Positions 1-10,565 of a DNA stretch of 64,000 nucleotides are shown here, piece by piece. The translations under genes and the position numbers were made by a program. Every line of letters begins with the position of its first letter. The first letter of the stretch is position 1. Source of the DNA: Chaetoderma sp. LZ-2023a. Lineage: Eukaryota; Mollusca; Caudofoveata; Chaetodermatida; Chaetodermatidae. Where the stretch lies: contig CM067370.1 of the NCBI GenBank assembly GCA_034401795.1, positions 57,953,295 to 58,017,294 of the forward strand. Reading direction: 5' to 3'. The notes below the pieces were generated by a model, which had not been told where the DNA came from, did not search any database, and saw nothing but the letters and a program-made list of their open reading frames with translations.

Positions 1-455
1 GTGAAGAGACTGAGAACCCCAGCATATGCTTGGGTTCCGCCATCTGACTCATAGAGTGCAACTTCCATGGTCTAGACCGCGCTCCCCCACCTCATTTGTC
101 TTCAGAAATTATGAGAGCTGTCAAAAGGGAGGCAACACCCACCAGACCCGTGTCAGCCCCATGTCTCGGCTAGGGCAGTCCAGGAGAGTGCAAAGAATCT
201 ACTACAACTTCTAAATTATGAAAATGCTATCAATAATCTGATTAGATTTTCAAATTGGAAAAGTCTATTGTCTGTTTATAATGAATAATATTATTAGTCA
301 CTTAAACTAGGAAACACTCACCATTCCGACTTGATCTCTTCTTGTTCATCGCAGGAGCTCACCCACCCACGGTTGTTCACTGGACATATTCATCACCTAT
401 GTCTGTGCCTGCGGAAGCGCTTGTGATGTCTAAGTTAGGAGCAGTCAGATGTGGC
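1..455. other. unassigned flank left of first DIRS fossil
   Basis: No gene recognised. A 62-codon plus-strand frame at 26-214 has no family resemblance I know. Part of this stretch, roughly 300-455, probably belongs to the 3' untranslated end of the DIRS-like element to its right, because nothing marks a boundary there. It should lie in intron 7, or further 3', of the UBASH3 gene. Confidence 0.3.
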
Positions 456-2770
456 CTAATTAAGATTCAATAAGTTTGCAATGGCGACCGGATTAAGCGT
501 GCTGGAGATATCGCGAAGATAGAAATCAGTAAATGATGACTCGGCATGCCATTGTGCTACAGACATCACCTCCTCTAATGAGACACCCTTATAAAGGGCC
601 GATGATGATGCTAGTGTTCGGACTTGATGGGTGTTTGCGTGATCAACTTGCTTTCTTGTAGTGATCTTATGCGACATCTGAATAGCATTGACTATCCATC
701 GAGAAATAGTATCTTTCAAGGCACGAAGATGAGGAGCCCTGAGACAAAGGCAAAGAAATTTTGGGTCGTCTCTCCACTCCTCTGTACGTTTCATACATTT
801 TCAGACATCGGACAGTCCACCGAGCAGAAGAGCTTAGGTTGTGTCTAGATAGACGTGGCAAATTGATAGGCTGTCCTGAATACTTAAATCACTGATTCTT
901 TGCCAAAAAAACAGGTGTGACAGTAGTCTTAAATCTTCACCTGTAACGACAAACCGGTCTTGTTCGGCAGAAAGCGCATGACTATCATTTCACATTCTCG
1001 CCGATGCTGCTGCAACCAAGAAAACTGACTTTAACAGTTTAATATCTATAGATCTAATTGGTTCAAAGGGAGCATGCCCTAATACGTGTAGAACAGGAGA
1101 TAGATTTCATGAAGGAATAGGCATCGGCTGTCTAGGTTGCAGATTGCTCATTCCTTTGATAACTTCATTTAGTGTCATTCTCCCCTCCAGGTATGGCCAA
1201 ACTGGGAACAACTGAAGCTAATGCAGACTTATATGCGGCTAGGGTTGAAGGTACAAGTTTATCAACCTCGTATAAATGACAGATAAAATCTGCTACATGT
1301 TGAACAGTTGCAGAAAAGGGATTAATATTTCTTCCCTTGCACCACTCTGCAAACTTGTTGATTCGATAATTATATGTTCTTGTGGTTGACCCACTTTTGG
1401 CTGAAGCAACAAATTTCTCTGCTTGCTCAGAAAAGCCACCCTCAATTGCTCACTGCTTGACAACATCCATGCAGTCAATTTGAACATTTCGGGTCTGTCG
1501 TGATGATACAGACCCATGCTCTGAGAAATCAAGCCCCTTCTGTCTTGAAGAAGGTCCAGCAGATCCGTAAACCATGATCGGCCTGGCCATTGAGGAGCGA
1601 TCAGTAGTACTTGGCATGTGCCCTCTCTTATCTTTGCCAGAACTTTTGGGATCAGAATTGTTGGAGGATACGCATAAGCATACATTCCTTTCCAACTTAT
1701 CGCCACTGCGTCTACTGCTAAGGCTAGCGGGTCTGGAATTGGGGACACTTATGTGACGATCTTTGCGTTTCCTTTCATCGCAAATAGATCCACATTTGGC
1801 TTGCCTCATTGATTGAAGAGGACTTCTGCTACCGACTGGTTGAGCTGCAATTCTGTCGGACAGCAAACTGTCCTTCGACTGAGTGCATCTGTTAGGATAT
1901 TCAATCTGCCCAGAATGTGTGCTGCCCGAAGAATTATATTCCTGTTAGCACCACAGCAAAAGGTTCCAAATCATCATGCACAACTCCGGCGACCTTGTCC
2001 CGCAGTGGCGGTTTAAATAGGACACCACTGTGGAGTTGTCTGTCCTTATTAGGACTATCTTGTCTCGGATTAAGTCTCGAACTTTCGAAGCTCTAATGCC
2101 ATCACTAATAGTTCAAGAACATTTGTGTTTCTGCGCATTTGTTCGATCCCATTCCCCTGACACTGACAGATCGTCTATTACTGCTCCCCAACCCGTCGCG
2201 GATGCATCCGTGAAAACGGAATCTGTGGTTGAGGCGGCTGTAGTGGAACACCACACAGGAGATTCTGTTCTGATAGCCAACACTGAAGGTGGAATATCAA
2301 TGGTTCTTTTACTGGAATTCTCAGAGATAACGGATCCTTTCTCTGAGACCAGAATGATATTAAATACATCTGAATTGGTCTGCGCCTGAGTGACATATAA
2401 GGTACCACCTGAGAAATTGAAGTGCCATCAGATAGGCTCCTAGAGAAATTGAGTCCAAGACTGCTTGAAAATTCTTTTGAATCTACTCTCTGCCGAAACG
2501 CCACACCATCCCTGAGATTGAACATAATTTCCAGATAGACAAATTCCTGGGATGGAGTCAGCTCTGATTTCTCTAGATTGACAATCAATCCTAGATCCTT
2601 TAATAAGGCTAGGACCACTTTCAGATCGTTGCACAGAATGACTGGATGACCCAGCCAGTCATCTATATAAGAATGATCAGCTCCGTTTCTCTTGAGAAGA
2701 TAAGAAGTCATGGCGAGAACCACTTTGGTGACGTCTCTGGGAGCTGTGGTTAGGCCGAACGGTAACGCAT
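456..2770 (-). mobile_element. DIRS-like retroelement fossil 1
   Basis: Broken DIRS-order element read on the minus strand. Its parts, in element order, are a reverse-transcriptase piece (about 2770-2178, with a YIDDWL-type catalytic box), an RNase H/connection region (about 2170-1293, including the PIPDPLALAVDAVAISW stretch), and a tyrosine-recombinase region (about 1100-456, ending in a W-H-x-ESSFTDFYL-like tail). The same parts in the same order recur at 20410-23242. The 5' part of the RT and any gag are absent on this side, where the sequence passes straight into a terminal-type repeat at 2771. Several breaks are present, and it looks older and more decayed than the second copy. It sits in the 3' part of the UBASH3 locus, in the same orientation as that gene. 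Confidence 0.8.
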
Positions 2771-3110
2771 TGTTTCATTTCAAGAGTATACTTAACACCT
2801 AACATATACCTAACACTGATATTTCCAAATATCAACTTTCACTCAATAAACACTCAGATTAATAAAGTAAGGTGCCCCTACTGGGCAGGTAGTCAGATGC
2901 CAGTCCAGCGGATGCCAGCCCCAAACTCACGCATGCGGAGACTAGTACTTCCTCTTTTCCAATTTATTGGCTAAAGAGACACATGCTCAAGTTCTGTGCT
3001 TGAAGTTTTCTGCTGTTTCCACTCTGTTTAAACATTAATTCACCTTGGATATCATGTCTGACCATGCTAAGTCACCGGAGGAGACTCCCGTACCAAGTTA
3101 TCAGGTGAAT
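2771..3110 (+). repeat. DIRS-type terminal/leader repeat with short gag-like start
   Basis: The stretch with 'tttcactcaataaacac' and 'ggtgcccctactgggcagg' is shared with 19541-19690, next to the second DIRS fossil. Both copies run on the plus strand towards a short frame starting MSD/MSE. Here that frame begins at 3054 and meets a donor-like 'cag|gtgaat' near 3105. DIRS-like elements with spliceosomal introns have been described, so a spliced leader is possible but not shown. Orientation is opposite to the neighbouring RT body, which fits an inverted terminal repeat or a second, nested element. Confidence 0.55.
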
Positions 3111-3588
3111 TAAAGTACATTTCTGTCTAATTCGCGTCACGATTTATTTTGTTATGTTTCCTGGACTCGCGATTAGACGTGATAGGCACCATTAAAACTG
3201 GTTAATTCGTAATTGGAGCTATGAAATACTAATCTCTCTTTGTGTTTGTGTCCACGGGTACCTTGTTGAATATTTTGGATATAATCGGACTGAATGTTGT
3301 TGCTTCCATGACTGGCATTAGCACCCAGCCAAATTAGTGTCAAAGCATTTCACAGAATATTTCCTAATTCCTAATGCTTTTAACGATACAGAGAAAATGA
3401 CAAATTGATTACAACAAGAAATAACCAGTTGAATATTTTTAAAATAATTTGATTGGCAGTTGCTCCGAACTTAGGCAGAAAGAATATGCCGAATTCCTGA
3501 CATGATTGCTATGAATGTATAATATAAGGCTTCATCAGTGAAAGGGCTAAATTAGAAATAATTTATTTCAGACAAATCATGTAGTAAT

Positions 3589-3677
3589 GTTGAATATTTT
3601 GAAATTATTTCGATTGATAAACATTACTGCCAATGGCAACATTCGCTTCTAGTCAAATTATTTTCAAAATATTCAAC
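3589..3677. repeat. foldback MITE, family 2 (GTTGAATATTTTGAAA)
   Basis: Arms 'gttgaatattttgaaat' and 'ttttcaaaatattcaac' face each other around a short loop. This is the same palindrome as at 9876-9965, 29362-29433 and 51570-51662. No coding capacity. The surrounding 3111-4347 holds only this and other foldback remnants. Confidence 0.7.
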
Positions 3678-3721
3678 ATTGAACTTTATTCTTAAAACAG
3701 TTGATGTAATATTAACATTGA

Positions 3722-3949
3722 TTAACCCTTTAACCGTCAAATTGTTCAAGAAAGTTTCAATTTTCTCATCGAAATTGTCAGTTTGCAGATTATCTCTGAA
3801 AATTTACTACTGGAATTACTGGCTTTCTTATCGAGTCAGTTATTCCATTGATAAATTTTCAAAAATAGTCTTCTCTTGGTCTGCAAATTGAAATTTTCCA
3901 AGACCACTGCAGAAGGCTTTTTTCACGGGATTGAGCGTTAAATGGTTAA
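3722..3949. repeat. foldback MITE, family 1 (TTAACCCTTT ends)
   Basis: Starts 'ttaaccctttaaccgtcaaa' and ends with its diverged inverse 'gcgttaaatggttaa'. The middle holds an imperfect palindrome around 'tactggctttcttatcgagt', then 'tcttctcttggtctgcaaat'. Related copies lie at 16962-17142, 33682-34070, 34552-34763, with pieces at 13560, 17214, 24170 and 38805. TTAA-like ends would suit a piggyBac-type target site, but a duplication outside the ends is not clear. Confidence 0.7.
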
Positions 3950-4176
3950 AAGTTGGAAGGTCTATAAAGCCTGAATTATCGGCTTTGTCCAATTTCATTG
4001 TCAGGACTATCATGCATGAATGGTATCTTATCAGTAGGCATATAATTGCCCAGGCCAGATATCTGTTAACATAAAGCTTGTGTGCTTGCACAAGCTCTGT
4101 TCTAATCCTTCCTAGATCTTTCAACACATTCAATGATAAATGACCAGAAATTACCATTTTTATGCTGCTAAAAAAA

Positions 4177-4280
4177 GATTCTCGATATTGAACATTTTGA
4201 AAGCTATTTTGTGGTGGTTCTTGCTGCTTTAAACAGCAATTATGGTTTCCAGAGAAATTATTTTCAAAATATGTAATGGT
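4177..4280. repeat. decayed foldback, family 2
   Basis: 'gaacattttgaaagc' faces 'attattttcaaaatatgt' around a loop with 'cttgctgctttaaacagcaa'. This is a diverged copy of the palindrome at 51570-51662. Confidence 0.5.
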
Positions 4281-4384
4281 TTACCTGTATAACTGCCTTG
4301 AAAGGTAGATAAAGAGGGTTTTAATAGTGCAAGGTTTAAAATGCTTTACTTATTTAATCTTCTTCTTCTTTTCGATCGCTGGTA

Positions 4385-5262
4385 TCACACTTGGAGAGCC
4401 GTTCTCAAGATGAAATCTGTGGTTTTCTGCAGTTCTTCCACAGGCCCATACAGCTTTTCAAGAAAAGAGGTTGACAAAGGCCAGATCTCTTCTCTCAGCA
4501 GCTGATACGTACTGCAACATTGAAGTATGTGCTCTGTGGTCTGTTCTGCTTCTCCACAAGGACAAGCGGGCGATGTCGTAAGGGGGAACCGCCTGTACAT
4601 GTGTTGGTTTAGTCTGTTATGTCCAGTTCTGAGACGAAAATGGTCACTTGCTCTGGCCTCGAGAGATGATGGTAGGCATCGTCTGATTGAGGTGTTCTAT
4701 AGAGTGACTTGATGATAGTCTTCATCTCTGTACGGGTAACCATGTTTTCTGTCTGATTCTCTTCTGCACCCACCTTTGCCATCTTGTCTGCTTCCTCATT
4801 TCCTTGGACTCCACAGTGTGAGGGGATCCACTGCAATGCTATCCGAAAGCATTTGATGGTTTGTAGTGCTTCTTCAAGTTGTGGCAGCTTACCTTTGGTG
4901 ATAGCCTCAAGGACGGAGCGGGCATCAGATAAAAAGACAATCTGTGCAATAGGGTCTGCTGTTCTGCTGATGGTATTAGCTGCATGGACCAGTGCTTCGA
5001 CTTCAGCTCTGTAGTTTGTGCAGTGTTTGCCTATCGGTATTGCAGCTGACTCATGTTGTTCGTTTGGATACTGTATGTGCAGTCCGGCACCTCTGCTCCT
5101 AATTGCATCTTTGGCTGATCCATCTGTGTAGATCCTTATCCATGTCTCCCGAGGGTACATTTCTTCCAACATGGCTAGGGTCAGGGCCTTCTTGCTCACA
5201 TCACTGTGTTCATCTTTGGTTGTGAGATGAGGTACTGTGGTGCGAATAGCTATGCTCTCTAG
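4385..5262 (-). pseudogene. LINE RNase H domain and C-terminal zinc finger
   Basis: RNase H of the LINE, cut at its 5' side by the hAT-type element. The four acidic residues are visible in [30 protein letters not shown] and [19 protein letters not shown] precedes the last one, as in RNase HI folds of I-clade LINEs. A frameshift near 4610-4640 separates this from the tail, which carries [17 protein letters not shown], a Cys-Cys-His-Cys finger. The paralogous tail at 23940-24136 differs at only two of 71 residues, so both copies are young. Confidence 0.85.
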
Positions 5263-6704
5263 TAGAGCTGGCGGTCTGACGGTAGTACCGTGAGGACCGC
5301 GGTATACCGTGAACCGATACCGTGACCGTTGACATTTCCAAATACCGTGAATACCGTCCATAATGTTTGAGCAATATTTGAGAAATATATTCATAAAATC
5401 TGACTTGACCAAGGGTAAATGAGTGCTAATAGTGCCAAAAATACAGGCATCCCTAACTATTAGCCGAGTTCAGGTGAAAGGGTCGTTGTAAAGACAAACA
5501 TCAAGACATCAATTACAAAATAATGACAGGCAGAATTTTATGTCAAACGTACGTCTTGAAAGTCTCATGGTAAAATTGCTTTATTTAAAACATCTAAACT
5601 CATTCTCTGGCCGTCCGCTGGTAGTAATTACACTATAATATATTCCCTATTCCCGTTTCTATTATTTGTAATTTATTACTCCAAGCATTTTGTCACCGAA
5701 CAAACATGGTAGAATAACAAAATAACATACAAACTGCGTGCTATTCAAACACAACAGCGATCTAAGACGTATCTGATTGGTTGTTCATGAACTAGACTGT
5801 GGGAAAATACATTACTATGCTGAATTTATCAATGAAAATGTACTAAAACGTAGTATTTGCTCGCGCCGTTTTGATCACGTGCTAATTTATTAACAACGAG
5901 CAGCGTTGAAGTCGTTATTTTTTATTTTTCTGGCTTGTTTTAAGAAATTTCTTTACGGATTAAATCCAGTTTAAGTAACGACACCTAAAAATTAGTGTTT
6001 TAGTTTTTGTAATTCATCTTTCAACTGGCTACACATCAGAAGTTCGCGGAAATAGCTTTTTACACGCATTGTTCACGTGAAGCATGGCGAGTAGCGAGTC
6101 TGCACATCGGGTACTCGGTAATTATCAGAAGCTTTGGAATCGTCTATATTCAATGTCGTGTTATATGTATGCGTATAGGCCTGTTTTCGCGAGTAAAAGA
6201 ATATACGACTCCAACAGAAATAAAAGCGTACAACACTCGCCCCATTTAAACACTCGCGGATTTTGTCTGGACTCTGTTTATCAAAGCGCTCGACTGCCAA
6301 AATAAAATTTACCGTTTGCTGGCCGCACGCATTAATAGCAAGAACAATCCAGATTGAAAATAGTGCACCCCAATGTCTCAAACAGCGGGTTATAGTTAGC
6401 GAGTCAACCACACCCTTTGACCGATATTCCCGTGAATGATATTACGTCAATAAAAATAGTGACCTAATAAAATCGTGAAACTAAACAGTCGCAATAGCCA
6501 TGTTTTTCTTCTCTAAATCAGGAAGCCGATTTATTTATTTTACCTATATTTACTGTTGATTGGAGATGGAAGTGAAAAGAAAATGGAATAAATTGTTCTA
6601 ATTTCGTGGCATGCCTCAAGCTCAGATGACGGTATACCGTGGTACCGCGGTATTTTTTCATGGTACCGGTAACGTCATGTAAATATCAATACCGCCCAGC
6701 TCTA
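5263..6704. mobile_element. non-autonomous hAT-type DNA transposon (1442 bp)
   Basis: Perfect 8-bp target duplication CTCTCTAG at 5255-5262 and 6705-6712. The ends are inverted: 'tagagctggcggt' at left against 'accgcccagctcta' at right (one base indel). Eight-bp duplications and a TAGRGCTGGGCGGT-like end are hAT features. Both subterminal zones are packed with self-complementary motifs such as 'accgcggtataccgtg' and 'cggtataccgtggtaccg', plausible transposase-binding sites. No hAT transposase is seen inside; a 112-codon frame at 6073-6411 (minus) has no recognisable domain. It interrupts the LINE just 5' of the RNase H, so it is younger than the LINE. Confidence 0.85.
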
Positions 6705-6712
6705 CTCTCTAG

Positions 6713-8690
6713 TTTGTTTTCCCAGGGTGGAGGATCAAGGGTGTGGTTTGGGTCTTCTATTTGTGTTAGCAACACTTCTTGGTGTTTCCTTTGAAGTGCT
6801 TTTGTCTCTTTCACAAAACTTGATCTTTTAAGTCTTCCTGATGACAGCTGTGCTTGCCTGATCTTCATCGGGTGGTTGTTGAACGATTTGAACTTTGCAG
6901 CTTGGATCAGTGCTTTGCATTCCCTTCTTTTACTAAGTGGGGGGGATGCCTGCTGTCTGCTCCATTTTTTCTATTGGTGTTGATCTCATTCCACCAGTGA
7001 TGATGCGCAGTGCCTGGTTTTGTACTCTGTCGAGGTTCTGTTGATGAGATTTAGCTGCTGTCATCCATGAGCTGGATCCATACTCAAGGTGTGGTTGTAC
7101 GGCACCTAGGTAGATGGTCTTGAGGATCCTTTCATTGGCACCCCACTTTGTTCCTGCCAGCTTCCTCATGATGTTTAGCTTTCTTCTGGCCTTTGCCTCT
7201 GCGTTCTGGATGTGCTCCTTCCATGTTAATCTTCTGTCATAGGTGACTCCCAGGTATGTCTGCTGGTCCTCGTACTCGAGTGGAGTACCGCCCAGTGTCA
7301 GATTGCCAACCTTGGTTTTGGTGGACAGTGAGAATAGCATGGCTGATGATTTTCTTTGTTGATGGTAATACACCAGCGATTGGCCCAAGCTGTAATTCTG
7401 TCCAAGGCGAGCTGCATTCTGTACATGGCAGTCATTGTGTACTCCTCGGTGCACCAGAGTACGAGGTCATCTGCATAGAGGGCTGCTTGGATCCCATTGG
7501 GCAGCTCTGCTACAATGTCGTTAATGAAGAGTATGAACAGAGTTGGTGATATACTCCGCCTTGTGGTACCCCTTGTCTCAGCAATACATTCTGTCCAGAT
7601 TGTCCCTCTACCAGCACCCTAGCTCTGCGATTGTGTAGGTATGACTTGGTCCATCGGAACATGTTGCCACCGATGCCTGTGCGCCAGAGCTTCACGAGGA
7701 GGCCATCCCTCCACACCTTGTCAAATGCCTTCTGCAGATCGATAAAGGCAGCTAGCATCACCTTCTTGGCTTGAAAAGTGTCCTCTATGACTGTGCAAGA
7801 TGTGTTGTTTGATCTTCTGTGCTCCTGTATCTTCTGAAGCCAGCCTGCTCTGAAACTATAATGTTCTCCGACTCCAGGTACCACTGCAACCGCTGGTTGA
7901 CAATGCGCTCCATGGTCTTGCATATGCAGCTTGTAAGACTGATAGGACAGTAGCTCAGCACTTTCGTCTTGTTCTTCCCTTTTTTCAGAATAGGAGTCAT
8001 TCTGGCTTCCTTCCAGCACTGAGGAACCTCTCCATTGGTCCAACTGAGATTAAAGATGTCTAGCAACTTGCCGAGAGATGCATTACCAAGGTGTTGGATC
8101 ATTTCATTCATAATGCCATCTGGCCTGGGAGATTTCTTCTTCTTCAATTGGTGGATAGCCTTCTTCAGTTCTGCTAAACTAATGTCAACTTTCATTGCAT
8201 CGTGAGTGTTGGTGTCTGTTCTTTCCTTTTGCTCTTTTCTAACCTCTCTTTGACGCATTCGTGGTATAGAAATGTTGCTTTCTTTTGTATATGCCTTCGC
8301 AAAGGCATCTGCAGCCATCTTTCCTGACACTGTTTGTCCATCTTCTTCAAGAGTATTCTTCTCTCCCCCGACACCCTCATCATTCAGTGCTTTAGTCAGT
8401 CTCCATAGCTTTGTGGTGTCTCTCTCTAAACTAAACCCTGCCGTCCTTTCCCTCCAGCTTCTTCTTTTGGCCTCCAGCTCGGTCTTTAGATACCTGGCTT
8501 TAGTTTGTTGTAGTGTGAAGTGGTTTTCATGACAGGGATTACCCTCTGCATCTTCTCTTGCCTTGTCTAGTTTATCATGTGCTGCTTGCAGTTCTGTTGT
8601 CCAGTAGGGGCGGTAGTTTTTCCTGAACCATCGAGGAATCGCTTCGTTGGCAGCCTTGAGGATACTTGAATTTAAATTCCGTAACCGCAT
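6713..8690 (-). pseudogene. LINE reverse transcriptase
   Basis: Reverse transcriptase of the LINE, readable in three frames and therefore broken. The N-terminal part (8690-7785) has the KSPRPDGIMNEMI block and SEQAGFRRYRSTEDQ. The middle part (about 7780-7510) has FIDLQKAFDKVWRDGL (motif A, Asp) and RQGVPQGG (motif B). The catalytic box YADDLVLW is readable on the minus strand near 7465 in a further frame. The thumb and connection (7454-6933) hold TYLGVTYDRRLTWKEHI and HLEYGSSSWM. The last piece before the hAT-type insertion is 6868-6713. Motifs A to C are kept, so inactivity comes from frameshifts and 5' loss. Confidence 0.85.
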
Positions 8691-9660
8691 TGTTGATGTT
8701 TCTCCCTTCTACTGCTATATTTTGGGTAAGCTCATTGGAACGAATGCCGAAGAGACTCCAATTTGCCTTTTTGTAGTTCCACCTTGGATGGTGAGGTGAA
8801 CTTGTCGAAATACTTCCAGAAAGAGAGAGGAGGACTGGGCAGTGGTCGCTTCCTCCTAACTGCGATCCGACCACTCTACTGAGGTTTCTGTGAATGTCTT
8901 CTTTACAAAATGGCAAGTCCGGCGTTTTTGTCGAGTGCCACCGGCACGAGTAGAAGGTAGGCTGATCTGTGGGATCGTTGACAAGTAAAAGGTGCTTTTC
9001 ATCTTGCCATGCTTCAATGTCTTCTCCTCGTTTATCAAGTGTTCTGTATCCCCAGCTCTGAGACTGGCTATTAAAGTCTCCCGCAATGAGGAAGTGACAG
9101 TCCGGGACCTGGATTGTGTCAAGTGAGAGATTCTTGTCATTAGGGCAGTAATAATTGACAATGTCAATCACAGAGTTGCTGGTTGTTACCTTGATCTTGA
9201 TATATTCTGCCTCTTCCATAAAGGTTTTGATCTGGCTGGCGTTCACGCTGTTTCGGACCAAGGTGATCACCCCGCCTTTCTTTCTTCCTCTTCGATCACA
9301 GCAGAAAATCTGGTAACCTCTGATCTTAAATGGTTTTCCTTCTTGCAGGTGTGTCTCTTGGATGCAGCAGATATCAATGTTGTTTTCGTACAGGAACTGT
9401 TCGAGCTCTGATTTCTTGTTGGTAACCCCTTCTGCGTTCCAGTGCATGATGTTGATACTGGGGTTCTCTTTGGGTTTGGTCTTCTCTTTCGGTTGGCCAG
9501 TAGCTCTCCATTCTCGTCCCCTGGCTCCACAAGACGAGTTGATGGGACCTCCAGTAGCTGAGGGTGGGCTCCTTCGAGGCGTGGAGCCCGGCGCTGCACC
9601 TGCCTGGCGGATCCTCACAGGGCAAGCACCATTTTGGTTGATTCGATCTCCAAGTGTCAT
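8575..9660 (-). pseudogene. LINE apurinic/apyrimidinic-type endonuclease
   Basis: Exonuclease-endonuclease-phosphatase fold typical of LINEs; it nicks target DNA so that the RT can prime. Visible landmarks are IMHWNAEGVTNK (Asn), CCIQETHLQ (catalytic Glu), IAGDFNSQSQSWG (Asp/Asn) and GGSDHCPVLLSL (Asp-His pair). The reading frame is open for 361 codons, and its first about 80 residues precede the domain proper. The C-terminal end changes frame near 8690, where the RT frame takes over. The region upstream to 9773 carries no recognisable ORF1. Confidence 0.85.
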
Positions 9661-9787
9661 TCATTTGCGTTGTGCATAATGCTCTGGTTAGCCCCTCCAA
9701 ATGTCTGGATTGACACCCAGTGGGTTACACCCCTGCGCCACGTTGAGGCCGAGCATATAGTCTTAAACCGGGGACTTGTTTAATCTT

Positions 9788-10210
9788 ATTTCCTATTAGC
9801 ATACATACAGCAATTGCCCATTTCAACACAAACGTCCAGAATTTCAATTTCAAACCAAATTAACAGCTAAGTTTTTAAATATTTTGAAATTAATTTGGCT
9901 GGAAGCAGTTGCTGGCTCAAGCAGCAATGTATTCTAGTCAATTTATGTTTAAAATATTGAACAGTTTCCTGAATGACAGCCTTGAAATTTATATGAAAAG
10001 GTTTCGTTAGTGTCATTAGTCAAATGCTTGTTATCTTATTCCCTATAAGCATACCTACTACAGCAACTGCCCTTCTTCAGGCAAACATCCAGAATTTCAA
10101 TTTTTAAACAACTTTTTAAAACAAATCACTATGAAAACATATTACAAGGCAAATTAATTTCAAAATTTTGAGCAGATAGGACCAAGTCTGACAGTCAAAT
10201 TATTTTCAAA
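9788..10210. repeat. foldback family 2 and remnants
   Basis: A palindrome at about 9876-9965 ('aatattttgaaattaatttg' facing 'tttaaaatattgaac') is followed by a second, more decayed partial copy at about 10080-10210. No gene. Confidence 0.5.
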
Positions 10211-10214
10211 TATT

Positions 10215-10517
10215 TACTATTTCATATCACCTTTCTGAGAACCAGTGCTTGGAATTTTGTATTAAAAGTATAAAGTATGCATATAATTTTCATGTAGAAA
10301 ATGGATAAGTACTCAGCATGTACTCTTAAGTACTCAAAAGTACAAGTACAGAGTAAGTACTCGAGTACAAGTACAAGTACTTTGGAAATGTACGGAGACT
10401 GAGTACACGTACATATACTCATAAAAAGGCATGAGCACTGAGTACATGCGAGTACTTGAAAATCAGAACTCGAGTACACGAGTACTGAGTACATGAGTAC
10501 ATTGGCCCCAACCCTGG
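10215..10517. mobile_element. probable hAT-type transposon end with GTACTCGAGTAC motifs
   Basis: From about 10305 the DNA is dense in 'gtactcgagtac', 'agtactgagtac' and related self-complementary words. It ends in 'ggccccaaccctg' at 10517. Read inward, that is CAGGGTTGGGGCC, like the ends of hAT-type elements. The other end is unclear: 'cagtgcttggaattttg' at about 10235 could be a decayed partner. I find no flanking 8-bp duplication. Confidence 0.45.
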
Positions 10518-10565
10518 TCAGCAGAGGGTTTGTGTTTCTGTCCACCATTGCTCCATTTTCTCAAA

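Larger units (their letters stand above)
4362..9773 (-). mobile_element. Nimbus/I-like LINE, 5'-truncated, with hAT-type insertion
   Basis: Non-LTR retrotransposon on the minus strand. In element order: apurinic-type endonuclease (9660-about 8700), reverse transcriptase (about 8690-6933), a hAT-type insertion (6704-5263), then RNase H and a CCHC finger (5262-4385). An RNase H after the RT is typical of the I superfamily; in molluscs the Nimb clade (Nimbus of Biomphalaria) fits best. The 3' end is a short GAA-rich run after 'gcgatcgaaaag'. Flanks 'acttatttaatctt' (4348-4361) and 'acttgtttaatctt' (9774-9787) differ at one base and look like a 14-bp target duplication. The first ORF (gag-like) is missing, so the copy is 5'-truncated. 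Without the insertion it is about 3.97 kb. It has at least three frame breaks but is otherwise well kept. It lies in intron 7, same strand as UBASH3. Confidence 0.85.

Noticed and set aside
456-794. stand-alone integrase or phage-type recombinase gene
   Set aside because: The recombinase-like piece is followed in order by RNase H and RT pieces and recurs with them at 20410-23242, so it belongs to a DIRS-like fossil.
5440-6600. hAT transposase inside the 1.44-kb element
   Set aside because: The longest interior frame (112 codons, 6073-6411) has no BED finger, RNase-H-like triad or dimerisation motif; the element is scored as non-autonomous.
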